This document shows positions 1-10,489 of a DNA stretch of 64,000 nucleotides, piece after piece. A model generated the notes under the pieces. That model saw only the letters and a list, made by a program, of their open reading frames with translations, was not told the origin of the DNA and made no database searches. Position 1 is the first letter of the stretch. Each line of letters starts with the position of its first letter. Source of the stretch: Zonotrichia leucophrys gambelii. Taxonomy: Eukaryota > Chordata > Aves > Passeriformes > Passerellidae. The position numbers and the translations under genes were made by a program. The DNA lies in contig NC_088170.1 of the NCBI RefSeq assembly GCF_028769735.1, positions 48,021,585 through 48,085,584 of the forward strand, written 5' to 3'.

Positions 1-3000
1 TGGTGCTGGCCATTTGGAGAGGGGAGAGGCTGGTGTGGAGCAGGGCAGCACCGGGTCCCCACTCACCCTGTGGTTTGTGTGGCCAGGGGGTGAAGTGAAC
101 ATCTTAAAAGTCCTGTAAATTTATGATAACAACACTTTCTCTTTGTCCAAGGATCTCTCAGAAGACACAAAATTGAGAGGATTTTTGATCAGCCTGGCCC
201 ACCTCAGATGTGTTCGCCAGTGTGTGCATTGCAATGACTTCAGGAAACAAAACACATGGAAAAGACCCATCTTATGAAACTGCCTTGTGTTAAACCATGC
301 AGGGAAGCTGAGGGTAATTTCATTAGCAGAAGTACTGCAGGAGATGGAGAGATGGAGCCTGCCACTCAGGTTTGGGCTATGCTGTCTTAGGGTGGTGGCT
401 GCTGTCAGCAAAGCTTATCTCAACTTTTCTGATCTTCCCTTTCTGCGCTTCCTGACTCTGCACATCTATACTGCACATTGGTGCAATGTGCCCCAATAAG
501 CTGCAGTGTGAGAAAAAAGTAACTTTTTGTTCCCATGGTGTCAAATTCAAGTAGCAGTGGAAAACATTTGCCTGTTATTAAAGTTTAACTAATTTCCCTT
601 TTTCCCCGCTGCTGATAGTTTGGCTGTGTGGAGCTGTGCGTGCGCAAGCTGCAGTAATGAACCACCCTTAGGAGAGAAGGGCTTTTGGGGGCTGGACACC
701 TGGGAGAGGGTCTTCCCTGGGCTGGGGGCACAGCTGCAGGGGCTGGGGCTGCCTGCTCTGCCTCTGAAGCCACCGCCTGTCGGTGTGTTTGCTGTGATAG
801 CATCTTGACAGCCGGTCAGGAGGTATTGTTCCCCTTCATAAATTTAAGCTAGTGCAGTTAATCATGAGGGCTGGAAAACATTAACCTGACAAAGGCCAGG
901 GAGTTTCAAACAGTTTGAAAGCCAGTGAACAGATTCTTTCTTTTAAGAAGAACTGAAACAGTTCGTTTTAGTTCTGCAGACTTGCTGGTGGTTGGTTGGT
1001 CTTTCTTCAGAGCAATCTGCTGTCCTTGTGCTTGGTTTCCCTGTGAGCATCTGCTGTGTGAGCTACAGGAGTGTGGTGGTGGGCGAGTCAACAGAAAACC
1101 TGGACCAAAGCTCTTGTGCCACCAAACGAGATGGAAGAATTCTTAACTTCCTGCAAGTGCCATGTAGATTTGTTTGGGGTATTTTTAAGAACTTGACTGT
1201 TGAAAGTGAAATTTCAAACACATGACCACTTCTGTCAAGGTCAGCATCAATCCTGCATATGAAATTCACAGAATCAGTTATGGATAGATAGTTTGCTCAC
1301 TGACCCAAAATCACTTGCATTAATTTTTGCATTTCTTAGAATGTAAATTAAATATTTACTACATACTGATCTTATTTTCTACTAAGTGGAATTAAAGTAA
1401 ACATTGTTTTCTTAACTGTTAACCCCTCTCTTCAGTTATATCGCTTACAGCACCACAAAGCATTTGTAGTTGCTGCTGAGCCTCCATTCAGGGTTTGGAT
1501 ATTACAGTTTTTTTCAGTCTGCCTTTTTGGGTTTTGCAAAATTCAGTTTTTACTGCTGTAGGCTAATATTCAGGAGGTTATTATAAAACAGGTTTTAACT
1601 GTTTTTAAAGCATGTTTATTTCATCATGGTACACTTTGAAATTCTCCCTTTAATTTTTTATGGAAGAGATTATGATGTGCTTCAAAGTAGTATGTTACTT
1701 TTAACAGAAAGTAGACAAATCTTAGTAGGTTAAACTGGGGATTCTTGGGGGAAAAGCCATATCAAAACTTGCTGGATCAATGCCCAATGGATGCAGTATA
1801 CTTGATACTTGTTTTCTACGATTTTTGGCATTTTTTCACCAGCTTGACTTTTTTGATTGAGCTAAATTTTTCAGTCAGCATCAGATGCTGGGAATGGAGC
1901 AAAGTTTTTAAGAAATGCAAGGTTTTTAGAAAATACTGTTTTAAGAAATTGACTTTCGTACTGCAAATGCTCTAGAAGATTTGCAGTCAGTATTTAAGAG
2001 GAATTGTGTAAGCCAGAGCCTTCAAAATAATTTTTGATAACATCTTCAGTGAGCTTATTGTAACACTGACTGATATACAACCATGGAGCTGTACTGCCAA
2101 CTTCTAACTGAAGTCTGATGTCCTCTGTGTGCTGATGAAAATTTGTGGAAAGGCTCCTAAAGCTGCATATGTGTACTGGGATTTTCCCAAAGCATCCACT
2201 GAGTGCCTGGACAAATTTAGCCCAAAAGAGCCTAAGCCCTGCATTTTTCACAGGCGTCACAGGTCAAAATTGTCTGAGGGGCTGCGAAAATACCATCATT
2301 CTAAATTAAAGAAAGAACTTAAAATAGATATTTTTGGTGGTTATTTTGCAAAGCAAGTGCAAAAATCCAGATCATAAATTTGCATTTGTGAAAGACAAAA
2401 TAAGTGCTAACTGGTGTCAGGGCCTCAAGGACTGAAAAGATAGAAAAGTACATAAATCTGTGCCAAGGCTGTACATTAAATGAAAGATAGAAGGTCATGA
2501 TGCCTGCCTGAGAGCAGCACCTGGCAGGAATTAGGAAGATGATGTTTAATAAAAGAGGGATTTTGGAGGGAGTGATCAGCCTGTGTTTTAAAATGGGTTC
2601 TCTGAAAGGAGCTATGGAGAGTCTAGCAAACCCCCACTGTTAGCCTAAAGATGCTCAAGCTGTTTATCTAATCACAGAGAAGCTACTTGACAATAGCTAA
2701 GGAGGTGTAAGAGCTTTAATCTAGTTGACAAACATATAGCGAACTTCCTAAATATCTGGAGGTAAAATTCATGTTAACTTGTCAGAATTGGGGCCCGAAT
2801 CATCAGTGGTCTGAAGAAGCAGCCTGGCTGTGAGATATGCTGTGTGCAGTGCCTTTGCTGCAATAGAGAGGTACTTATGCTGTTAATCTGTGGTGGGAGG
2901 AAAGTAGTAGGTACTAAAGTAGCCTTTAACATAGGGAGGACAGATCTTAAAAAAGGGGTGGCTGCAAACTGCACCCAGAGGAATGCACATGTGAAGTGTT

Positions 3001-3424
3001 TTTTATAAGAGATTTTTGAAGATGTGTTTTTGGACCCAGCTGAAATGGCATGGGATATTATGCCTGTCCATCTTTGGCTCTTGTAGTACTAAGACCCTTA
3101 GGGTATTGAGGATTGCCAGGCTCTTCTGTGGGGAATCTGGGAGTGAAATCGAATGGCCCATAGTAAACAGGAAAGCTGAGTAGTTAAAACACTTCTCACG
3201 CTGAGGTTTAGAAACCCCCACACCCATCTAAAAACACTTGCTGATGGTGTGCAGGTATGTTGAGCACAGAGGCTCTGATAGTTCCACATGTGGCAGGACT
3301 TTTGTGCCTATGCCAGAGTAGTCCCTGCCGAGTCCAAGGTTTCTGTGTGTTGTTCAGTCAGCTGGCAAGCTCTGTGCTTAAGGGGGAGTTATTTGTCTTG
3401 TTGGCAAGTGGTAAAGCAAATAAA
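1..3424. other. Unique non-coding DNA, no gene recognised
   Basis: No open frame here exceeds about 100 codons, and none has recognisable domains or a run of coding between an acceptor and a donor. Composition is AT-rich and CpG-poor, as in avian intron or intergenic DNA. I saw no LINE, LTR or tandem repeat. A diverged ancient repeat could be missed by eye. Confidence 0.6.
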
Positions 3425-3438
3425 ACCACTTAAGTGGT
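3425..3438. repeat. 14-bp perfect palindrome
   Basis: ACCACTTAAGTGGT reads the same on both strands. A palindrome of this length is expected a few times by chance in 64 kb. It is listed because it lies 6 bp before a much longer inverted repeat. Confidence 0.9.
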
Positions 3439-3444
3439 AACTTA

Positions 3445-3487
3445 GGTTGGAGGGCCAAAGCAATTTCTTCAGTTTGGCCCTCCAACC
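3445..3487. repeat. Perfect inverted repeat: 15-bp stem, 13-nt loop
   Basis: GGTTGGAGGGCCAAA at 3445-3459 is exactly complementary to TTTGGCCCTCCAACC at 3473-3487, with 13 bases between. A perfect 15-bp stem at such close spacing is far beyond chance for this window. It could be a recent template-switch mutation, the core of a small inverted-repeat element, or a hairpin-forming transcript segment. No function is shown by sequence alone. Confidence 0.95.
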
Positions 3488-3501
3488 TGGATGTTGAGGG
3501 C

Positions 3502-3547
3502 CAGTGTTCATTCTGGAATTCAATCTGGAGTGAAGGAATGAACACTG
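3502..3547. repeat. Perfect inverted repeat: 12-bp stem, 22-nt loop
   Basis: CAGTGTTCATTC at 3502-3513 is complementary to GAATGAACACTG at 3536-3547. It begins 14 bp after the previous hairpin ends, so three inverted repeats lie head to tail within 123 bp. The arms share no sequence with those of the first hairpin. Confidence 0.93.
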
Positions 3548-4550
3548 CTGTCAGAAGCTAATGAAGTCTTCTCTGTGGCTGCCACGAGAAGTCAAGATTC
3601 ACCCTTTTTTATCCAAGATTAGTTATTTAGGAAGGTATTTTATATATAACAAAATCAGGCCCTGCTCTAGGTACGTGTCAAAATGTTGAATACAACTGAG
3701 AGTTCTGTTGAATTGTACAGGGAGAACTAAGGCATAGGGAAATGAGACCTTGATGCTGCAAACCTTCAGTGTTCAGTTTGTTCCACAAGCACAGGCCCAG
3801 GGCTTTACTGCACTGGTAATTAATATGCATGAATCTTCAAAGACTTGGGCCTAAGTTTTTTGCTAAGGTGCTGCAGAGAGCCTGTAGCAATACGGGGGAT
3901 AGAGTCCCCAGTTGTTTCTGCCCAAAGGTAGTTTTTCCTCTTTCTTTTGATGATCATACCTAAGTTTTGCTTTTTTTAACCAGAGCTGTTTCAGGAATGT
4001 ACTTAGGGCATCTGTCATAGAATTCAGGCCTATCCTAGCCCTGTGGACAGACTATGAGGTGTTTGTGGGGATGCTACTCCTCTGTTGGCTGTTAAAGGGG
4101 GTGGCTGAAGGCTCCTTCCACCTGTTTTTAAATTAGCTCTTTGTGCACTGAAGGCATCTATTGAAAGATTGTGTTATAAACTCCAGCTTGTCCTCATGTC
4201 TATGAAGTGTCATGTGGACCAGTGATGCAGTGTAAATACTAATGAGTTAAAGTTGCTTTGTGAAATCCCAGCACAGGCTAATTGGAATTGTTTTGTGTGT
4301 GTCTTAGTTAGGCACTGCAGAAGGGCAACCAGTTTTAACACCAAGAATGCTAAGTTTAAGCAACAATGATGCATTTAAAGACAAGAGTTAATGTCACGCT
4401 TTCAGCAGACAGAACAAACAAGTTGTAACTGTTAAGCCTGAAGAAAGGGCCTAAATTCAAAGTCCAAATCAAACCTCTCCAGCTGCTGAGAGAAGACAAA
4501 GATTTATTATTGTGGAGTCCAAACTGGAGATTTGGCACTGTGGTAGACTC

Positions 4551-4577
4551 ATCGCTTAAGCGATTAAGTGCACTTAA
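4551..4577. repeat. Two abutting 14-bp palindromes
   Basis: ATCGCTTAAGCGAT (4551-4564) is followed, sharing one base, by TTAAGTGCACTTAA (4564-4577). Each is a perfect palindrome. Singly, each is near chance expectation; touching, they are unusual. They could bind dimeric factors, or be a small duplication-inversion scar. Confidence 0.9.
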
Positions 4578-7500
4578 ATATACCAATTAAAAGGATGAAA
4601 GCTATAGGGCAAAAATGAAATTCAGTCATCTTTAAGATTCCTATTCTGTATAGTGTGCCAACTGCAACCATGAGAACTAATTTCCAGCTCACTTTCTACA
4701 AATAAACCTGGTTTATTAAATGTCAGGAATGTTAGGTTGAAATGCAGGATCTTGTGTGCAGCAGCAAGACACTCAGAGATCAAATTTAAAGCACAAGAAA
4801 TGTCGTCGTCGTCATCTTATTTTGTAAGGCAGCCATTTATTTCTCAAGAAAATATGCCTGTAACCTGAGAGTGTCATAGATGTTGAACTTCACATAACTA
4901 AATGTTTTCATGACGTGTCCTGTATGTTTATGCTGAGGACTGAAAATTGTTTACAGTGTGGCTTGGTCTGAAGCAAGGTTATATGATCCACTAATGCACT
5001 TAATCTTCCATGTGAAATTTCTTTTGCTATTTTTAATACTGAAGTTAACTTGATAGCAGTGTACCCATCTGGTATGTTTTACACAAATCTCGGCTTAGAG
5101 TCCCAGGCTAGTCATTTCCTCAGTTTTCAGAGAGAAGGTTAAACCAGAGCCTGTCAGAGAAGGCTTGCAGCTGGCCCTCCGCACCCTGTGTAGGGGACAA
5201 GGGGACACAGAGTTCCAGGGTGAGGCTCAAGATACTTCTTGAGCAGATGCCAACTTTGTGCAGCAGCAGGATGCTGCAGCTGAGCTGATGAGCCCTCTCT
5301 CTGAGGAGAAGGACCTGAGGAGATCCTGTGCAGGGCTGCACTGATGCACACCACTGATCTTACAAGTCAGGAGTGTCTTCTCTGTAGTGCTTGACTTGAT
5401 GGATTTATCTGATGGATTTATATGCTCAGAGTAAGCTCCTGTATTGTGCTGTTATGAAAGTGCCTTCTGGTCCCTATGTCTGACTGTCCTGCTCATTGGG
5501 TCACAGGACAAAGGAGGATTGGTACACGCACAAGTGAATCGCTTTAGCAGTTACTATTGTTCTACATATTCCCAGAAATTCTTGTCAAGAGTTTACTGCT
5601 TAAAAGTGCTGATGACAGCTGTGTTAGCAGTCACCCCAAAAGCCACATAGTCTTGTGGGGAACAGAAGTCCCACAGAGCTCTGATTTGCTCCAGGGTTTT
5701 CTCAGGTGTCCAAGCTTCAGGATTTTCTCTGACCTGGCCAGGAGGGTTTGGCCTGTGTTACAGCTGAGAGTGTTTTGTCAGCTGGTCCACAGAAGGTGGA
5801 GCTTCCACCCTTGATGCTCTCCTGTGAGGAATATGTAGGGCTGTGCTCTGTGCCACTGGAGAGGTGTACAGGCTTCTCTGTGTCCTGACTCCAGCACTCA
5901 GTCATATTTTACATTATCTTCCCATGAACTGCTGCACTGAAAGACTTTTTTCCAAAACTTGATAATTCTCATGGATAGAAGCTTTGCTCTCACTCTTAGA
6001 TGTATTTGTGGCTGGCTTGCACATGTTTGTGCTCGTGACTGCTCTCTCCTTTACCTGCAGAAGCAGCAGCAGCACCATGAGGACTGGTTCCCAGTGCACT
6101 CATGTGGGGTTTTTCCTGCCTGTCCATCCCTTATAAGATTGAATCAATTGCGTTGTCCTCATTTGTTCTTCTAAAACTGCTGGATGTGCTTGATTCTGCT
6201 GGTAGTAGCAGCCCCTTTATTCTTTCAGTTTTCTGGCCATTTCATAACTGGGTTTGTACACTCTCCATCATATGCCAAGGTAAGGCTTCACCAACCGCCT
6301 TATATCGTGTAATTAATCCTTCTCACCTTCCAGTGAAAATAGTTTTCCTTGCTGGTTCCTTGCCTTTTGCCCCATTAACTTTGATATGGTGTCCCTGGAA
6401 GCTCATGCCAGGTGCCTTCTGCACCTCCTGGTTTTGGTAATGAAAATTCTCTGTAAGGCTCAGTTGGCAGCTCCATGTGCTCTCCACACCGTCCAGACTG
6501 GCTGCAGGTTTCTCCATCTCCTGTTTTAACTAGCTTTCTTCAGCATTGTCAGTACTTGACTGAAATCCAGACAGTTTAGAGCTACACAGTTTTCTTGGTA
6601 AGAGAACTGAATATTTTCAGTAAAGAGGCACATCTGATTGGTCTGGCATGATTTATTTATTTTGTGTTTCATCCTAATTTTTTGTGTACCTCAACTGCTT
6701 AATTTATTGTTATCCTAAAAATTCTCAGTAGCTTGGGTCTGCATTTTAAAAACAGAAATATGAAGTACTCTGGCATAACTTGAGGGATTTGAACAGTTTA
6801 TTAAAACTGTCTCAATATGGGGCTTCCTTTTATGAATGTCATTTCCTTCAGCAAGTTGCTTTCTGTGCATTCTCTTAATCTTACACTCAACCATGTCTTG
6901 AACATGTTAAGTCCTTTGAATTGTATCTCACTTTCTCCTGTCACAGTGTCTCTTTTCTTCCTCTTCAATTACTTTTTTTCCCCACATTCAGCAGTCTTGT
7001 TCCCATTCAAAAATGTAATAAGTATTCACTTTAGAAACTACCATATCCTGCTTTTTACCTTGCTGTGTCTTTACTTATTTTGTTGAAATACTCTTGGTTT
7101 GTTGGATGTGGTTTGTGATCTATTATACAGATCTTAAGTTATGACTTAGTCTGACTTTTTCAGATATAGTTTTATTTCTCTGCCTTTTGTCCTCACCAAA
7201 GCAGAGGGAAATCTTTGAACGTCCCCAGTCTTGCAGGTGTTACTTGTACAGGGCTGATATTGCTTTATTTGAAAGTCTTAGCTGATAGATTGGTATAATG
7301 AGTTAGAAATTGAAATTAACTTTCCATTATTATTTTGTGAAAGTCTGTGTTGCAATTCTAGTCTCCTTGAAGCAGCTGGTAAAGCTCCTACTGAGTTACG
7401 GAAATGATAATGTTGCCCCGAGAGTTTTTTTTACATTACTCTCAACAGAAGAGGTTATAGAGCATGAATGACTCTCATACACCTCCCAGCAATCTGAAAT

Positions 7501-8048
7501 AAGCTTGCACATTTGCTGCCTTTCTGGATTTGAAACATGACAGGTATCAAGATGCTGAGAACTGATGACAGTGCAGGTTAAATAAAGGCATTTAGCATGA
7601 AAAGAAGTTGACCTGTCTAAAGCTAATCTGCAAAGTTTCTTAACTGCTTTTATGTTTCAAACTTTTTAATCAGTTCTCTTGCCACACATTTTTATAACTC
7701 GTGAAGTTGTAATATAAATTTTCAGTTTTACAAGGTATCGTAGGCTTTCTGACAGTGTGATGAATTTTGCACGACATAAGCCAAACTCAGTAGTTAATAA
7801 ATCATTCACTGAAAACTTTGGGTGCTTCAAGTACTATTCTACTCTTCTGTAAGTCAAGAATTCCAATTTTTCTTCAGGCCACATTCAAACTGGTAATGAC
7901 TGATTATGGAGCAATACTGTTATTGGGTGATTGTTTTTATTTTTGTTTCCGAGCAAGATATACAGTAATAGATAAAATATGTTATGTGATTTATACAAAG
8001 TATATTGATATATATTTAATTATCTATTTATGTCAGTAATGTATATGT

Positions 8049-8080
8049 AATAAAATACAGTGCTGTCCCCCTTGTGTTTG
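8049..8080 (+). terminator. Possible polyadenylation site
   Basis: AATAAA at 8049-8054 is followed within about 20 bp by a GT-rich tract (TTGTGTTTG at 8072-8080), the usual arrangement of a vertebrate poly(A) site. The AT-rich DNA before it resembles a 3' untranslated region. No upstream exon was recognised in the window. AATAAA is common by chance in such DNA, so this is weak. Confidence 0.25.
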
Positions 8081-10124
8081 AGGCTACACATTTATCATTT
8101 GGGGTGCAGAGTCAGTGGTGGGCAGGACTCATTGGCATTGTTTGCAGCTTTCCTTAGGTGAGCCAGTAATACAGGCCTGAAATAAATACCCTACAATATC
8201 CTCCTTACAAATCTGTTCTTCCCTAGGTGCAGTGAAGGTGCCAGACGGCAGCAGAGTGTGGCTCTGGGTGCTGCCATGCTCCTGGCTGTGCTGCAGGGCT
8301 GTGGTGGCCTGTCATGTCTGTTGGTGTGAAGGAGAGCAGCTGCTCTCAGTTATTGTGAGGGGGCTCCGTGGCTGGGAATGCCGACCCAGCTTGGCTCACT
8401 GGGAGGGCAGCTCCCACCCCAGGGATCACCCAAGTTCTCAGCTCTTCCACTCTGGGTTAGGACCCCTTTGCATCTTGGCAGTGGACCCCTAGAGCTGGAG
8501 TTTGTGCTTTAGTCCAGGCTGAACACTGGAGACTTTCTCAGTCTAAAATAAACAACCAACAATCCAAAAACCAGCCACAGAGAGCCCACAGACAGCTGCT
8601 CTGGCCACGAGCTCCCTGGTATACACAGCCCTCTGTGCATTGCCATCGTCCTCTTTCCAGTGCACATGTGATCCTTCTGCACGGGCTCAAAAATCAATAA
8701 TAAACAGTAAATGAATAACGAGAAGCCTGCCAACCAAAATCTCTCTTGTTTGCATTCATGTTTGTTTTCCTTTTCTAATCTAATGTGACAGAGAAGCATT
8801 TAAGGGAAAAGGATGCTGGGAATGATGAAATTTTATAAAGCCTTTTCTCACAAATGCCTTTGTTTTAGGAGCAAGGGAGCTTGGTGGTACCCACGGTGGC
8901 CCACATTCCCTTGCAAAGCCTTGCACTGCAGGCTAAGGCTGTGAGCTCCTGGGCTTAGTCCCTCAGAAACTCTCTCCTTGTGTAAGCATCAAAAACCCAT
9001 GGTGCTGATGCAGTAGATAGGGATGTGTCTGGTGGGCCCCACAGTTCTCAGGATGTGTTTTTATTTATATGCAGAAGGCAGGTTTTATCTGTCTTTGGTC
9101 TTTGAGGTGAAGATAAATTCTCATTAAAAGTGTCTTTTCTGTTCCAGTTTGCAAGATTAGTTTGTTTGGGATGTGTATTTTTAACATATAGACTGGAGTT
9201 ATATCTGCAAGACAATGTTTTCAGAAGCACCTGGGACATTTAATTACTTATGCTTTAGTCAGCCTTTAGTTTACTTATTAACATGTACTTATTAATGTAC
9301 TCTTTATACTAAGCATAGTAATAAATCAAACAATGCTTTGCTAACTGAAAGAAAAGCATTTAATATCTGATACACAATGTATTAAGTGCATCTGTAATGG
9401 CACAGTATTCTTTTAATCATATGCTAGTGTAATTCTGCACATCACAGCCGTTGCCTTTGCAGGAAGTTATGCTGTCAGTTTGGAATAAAAGTTAATATTA
9501 ATGAGAGATGTGAGAATACTGTAAAATAATAATAAACCTAAAATATGTGCCAGTTTAAACAAATCTGGTTATGGTGTTTGCTTTCTGTGAATGCTGTAGT
9601 TCAGCAAGAACAACATTGGCTGACTCGGATCCTCAGTGTTGTTAAAATACAGGTCCCTCTGGTCTGATGATCGCCAGCACTGCGTGGCAGTGGAGGGGAA
9701 ATGTCTGAGGTTTGATTACTGTTCCTAATTTATAGTGAACAAAATAAATGGCATATTTACTTAAAGAGACAGTTAACCCTACTGTTTGGCATAATACAGT
9801 TTTAAATTTAGTAGAAAGGATTCATGAATTTGAAATTGTAGTTTTGATACCCAAGATGTTTATGATGCAGAAACTGACTAGAAGCCAGTGCACTGGCATT
9901 TGAGTCATGTCCATTTTCTAATGGTTGCTGTTCAGCTGGGAACAGTGAGATCAGAGTTTGTTCTGTGCTGTTGATTTGTACAATTTTTTTTTCCCCTTGT
10001 CTTTGGTGGTTGCCTTCAGTCCTTTCCTTAGTGCTTGAGCCAGCCCTTCACCGTGTCTTGCCTCAGCTGCTGTAAGTAGATTTTGCGTGTGACGCTCAGC
10101 AGTGTAGCAGAAGTGGAAAAGGCC

Positions 10125-10448
10125 GTGTGCCGTGCTCGCGCTAGAGGGCATCGTCCCTTTAACGGCGCGGCCTCAGGCCGGGCAGGGAGCGGCTGGGCCG
10201 GGCCTGTGGGCAACGGAGTCTGACACAAACCTGGGGGTGCCTGCGGGTCAGGGAATGGCCAAGGGCACCACGAGCAGGCTCATGCATCCGCGGCCACAGC
10301 CCCTTGCACTGAAGGAGTGTGGGGAGCCCCTCCACCTGCCCGTGGGGACCCTGAGCTGTCCCTCCCTGCTCTGTCCCTGCGTTGCATCGTGTCACCCGCA
10401 GAGGGGAGGTGCTACCTGGGACACAGTCCCGTGAAATAAAGAAATAAA
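10125..10448. promoter_or_regulatory. Small CpG-rich patch
   Basis: About twenty CpG dinucleotides lie in roughly 280 bp, against almost none in several kb on either side. The patch includes 'aacggcgcggcctcaggccg' and a CTCF-like core. It ends in two AATAAA hexamers (10435-10440 and 10443-10448). No start codon with a splice donor stands out. It could be a minor promoter, an insulator or enhancer, or a GC-rich retroposed fragment. Confidence 0.45.
10139..10150 (+). promoter_or_regulatory. CTCF-like core motif
   Basis: CGCTAGAGGGCA fits the core of the vertebrate CTCF motif (C-[A/G]-[C/G]-[C/T]-A-G-[A/G]-[G/T]-G-G-C-[A/G]). It sits in the CpG-rich patch with CpGs inside and beside the core, so occupancy could depend on methylation. 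Matches this short also occur by chance. Confidence 0.4.
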
Positions 10449-10482
10449 GTTGTAGGGCCATCCTACAACTGATGTAGTTGTA
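10449..10482. repeat. Two mutually exclusive small hairpins
   Basis: GTTGTAGG (10449-10456) pairs with CCTACAAC (10462-10469) across 5 nt. TACAACT (10464-10470) can instead pair with AGTTGTA (10476-10482) across 5 nt. The shared middle arm makes the two folds alternatives. The stems are short, so the significance is modest. Confidence 0.8.
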
Positions 10483-10489
10483 AGGCAAA

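Larger units (their letters stand above)
3548..10124. other. Unique non-coding DNA with small repeats only
   Basis: No gene was recognised. The segment is AT-rich with scattered short frames that look random. It holds paired palindromes near 4.55 kb, a (GTC)4 run at 4802-4813, a short 13-bp tandem duplication (TGATGGATTTATC) near 5397-5422, and a possible poly(A) site near 8.05 kb. The T-rich stretch at 6.8-7.1 kb gives a hydrophobic open frame that I regard as a composition effect. Confidence 0.55.

Noticed and set aside
6817..7086. Hydrophobic 89-codon frame that looks like a membrane protein
   Set aside because: The DNA is strongly T-rich, which gives Phe/Leu codons in any frame. There is no homology or splice support.
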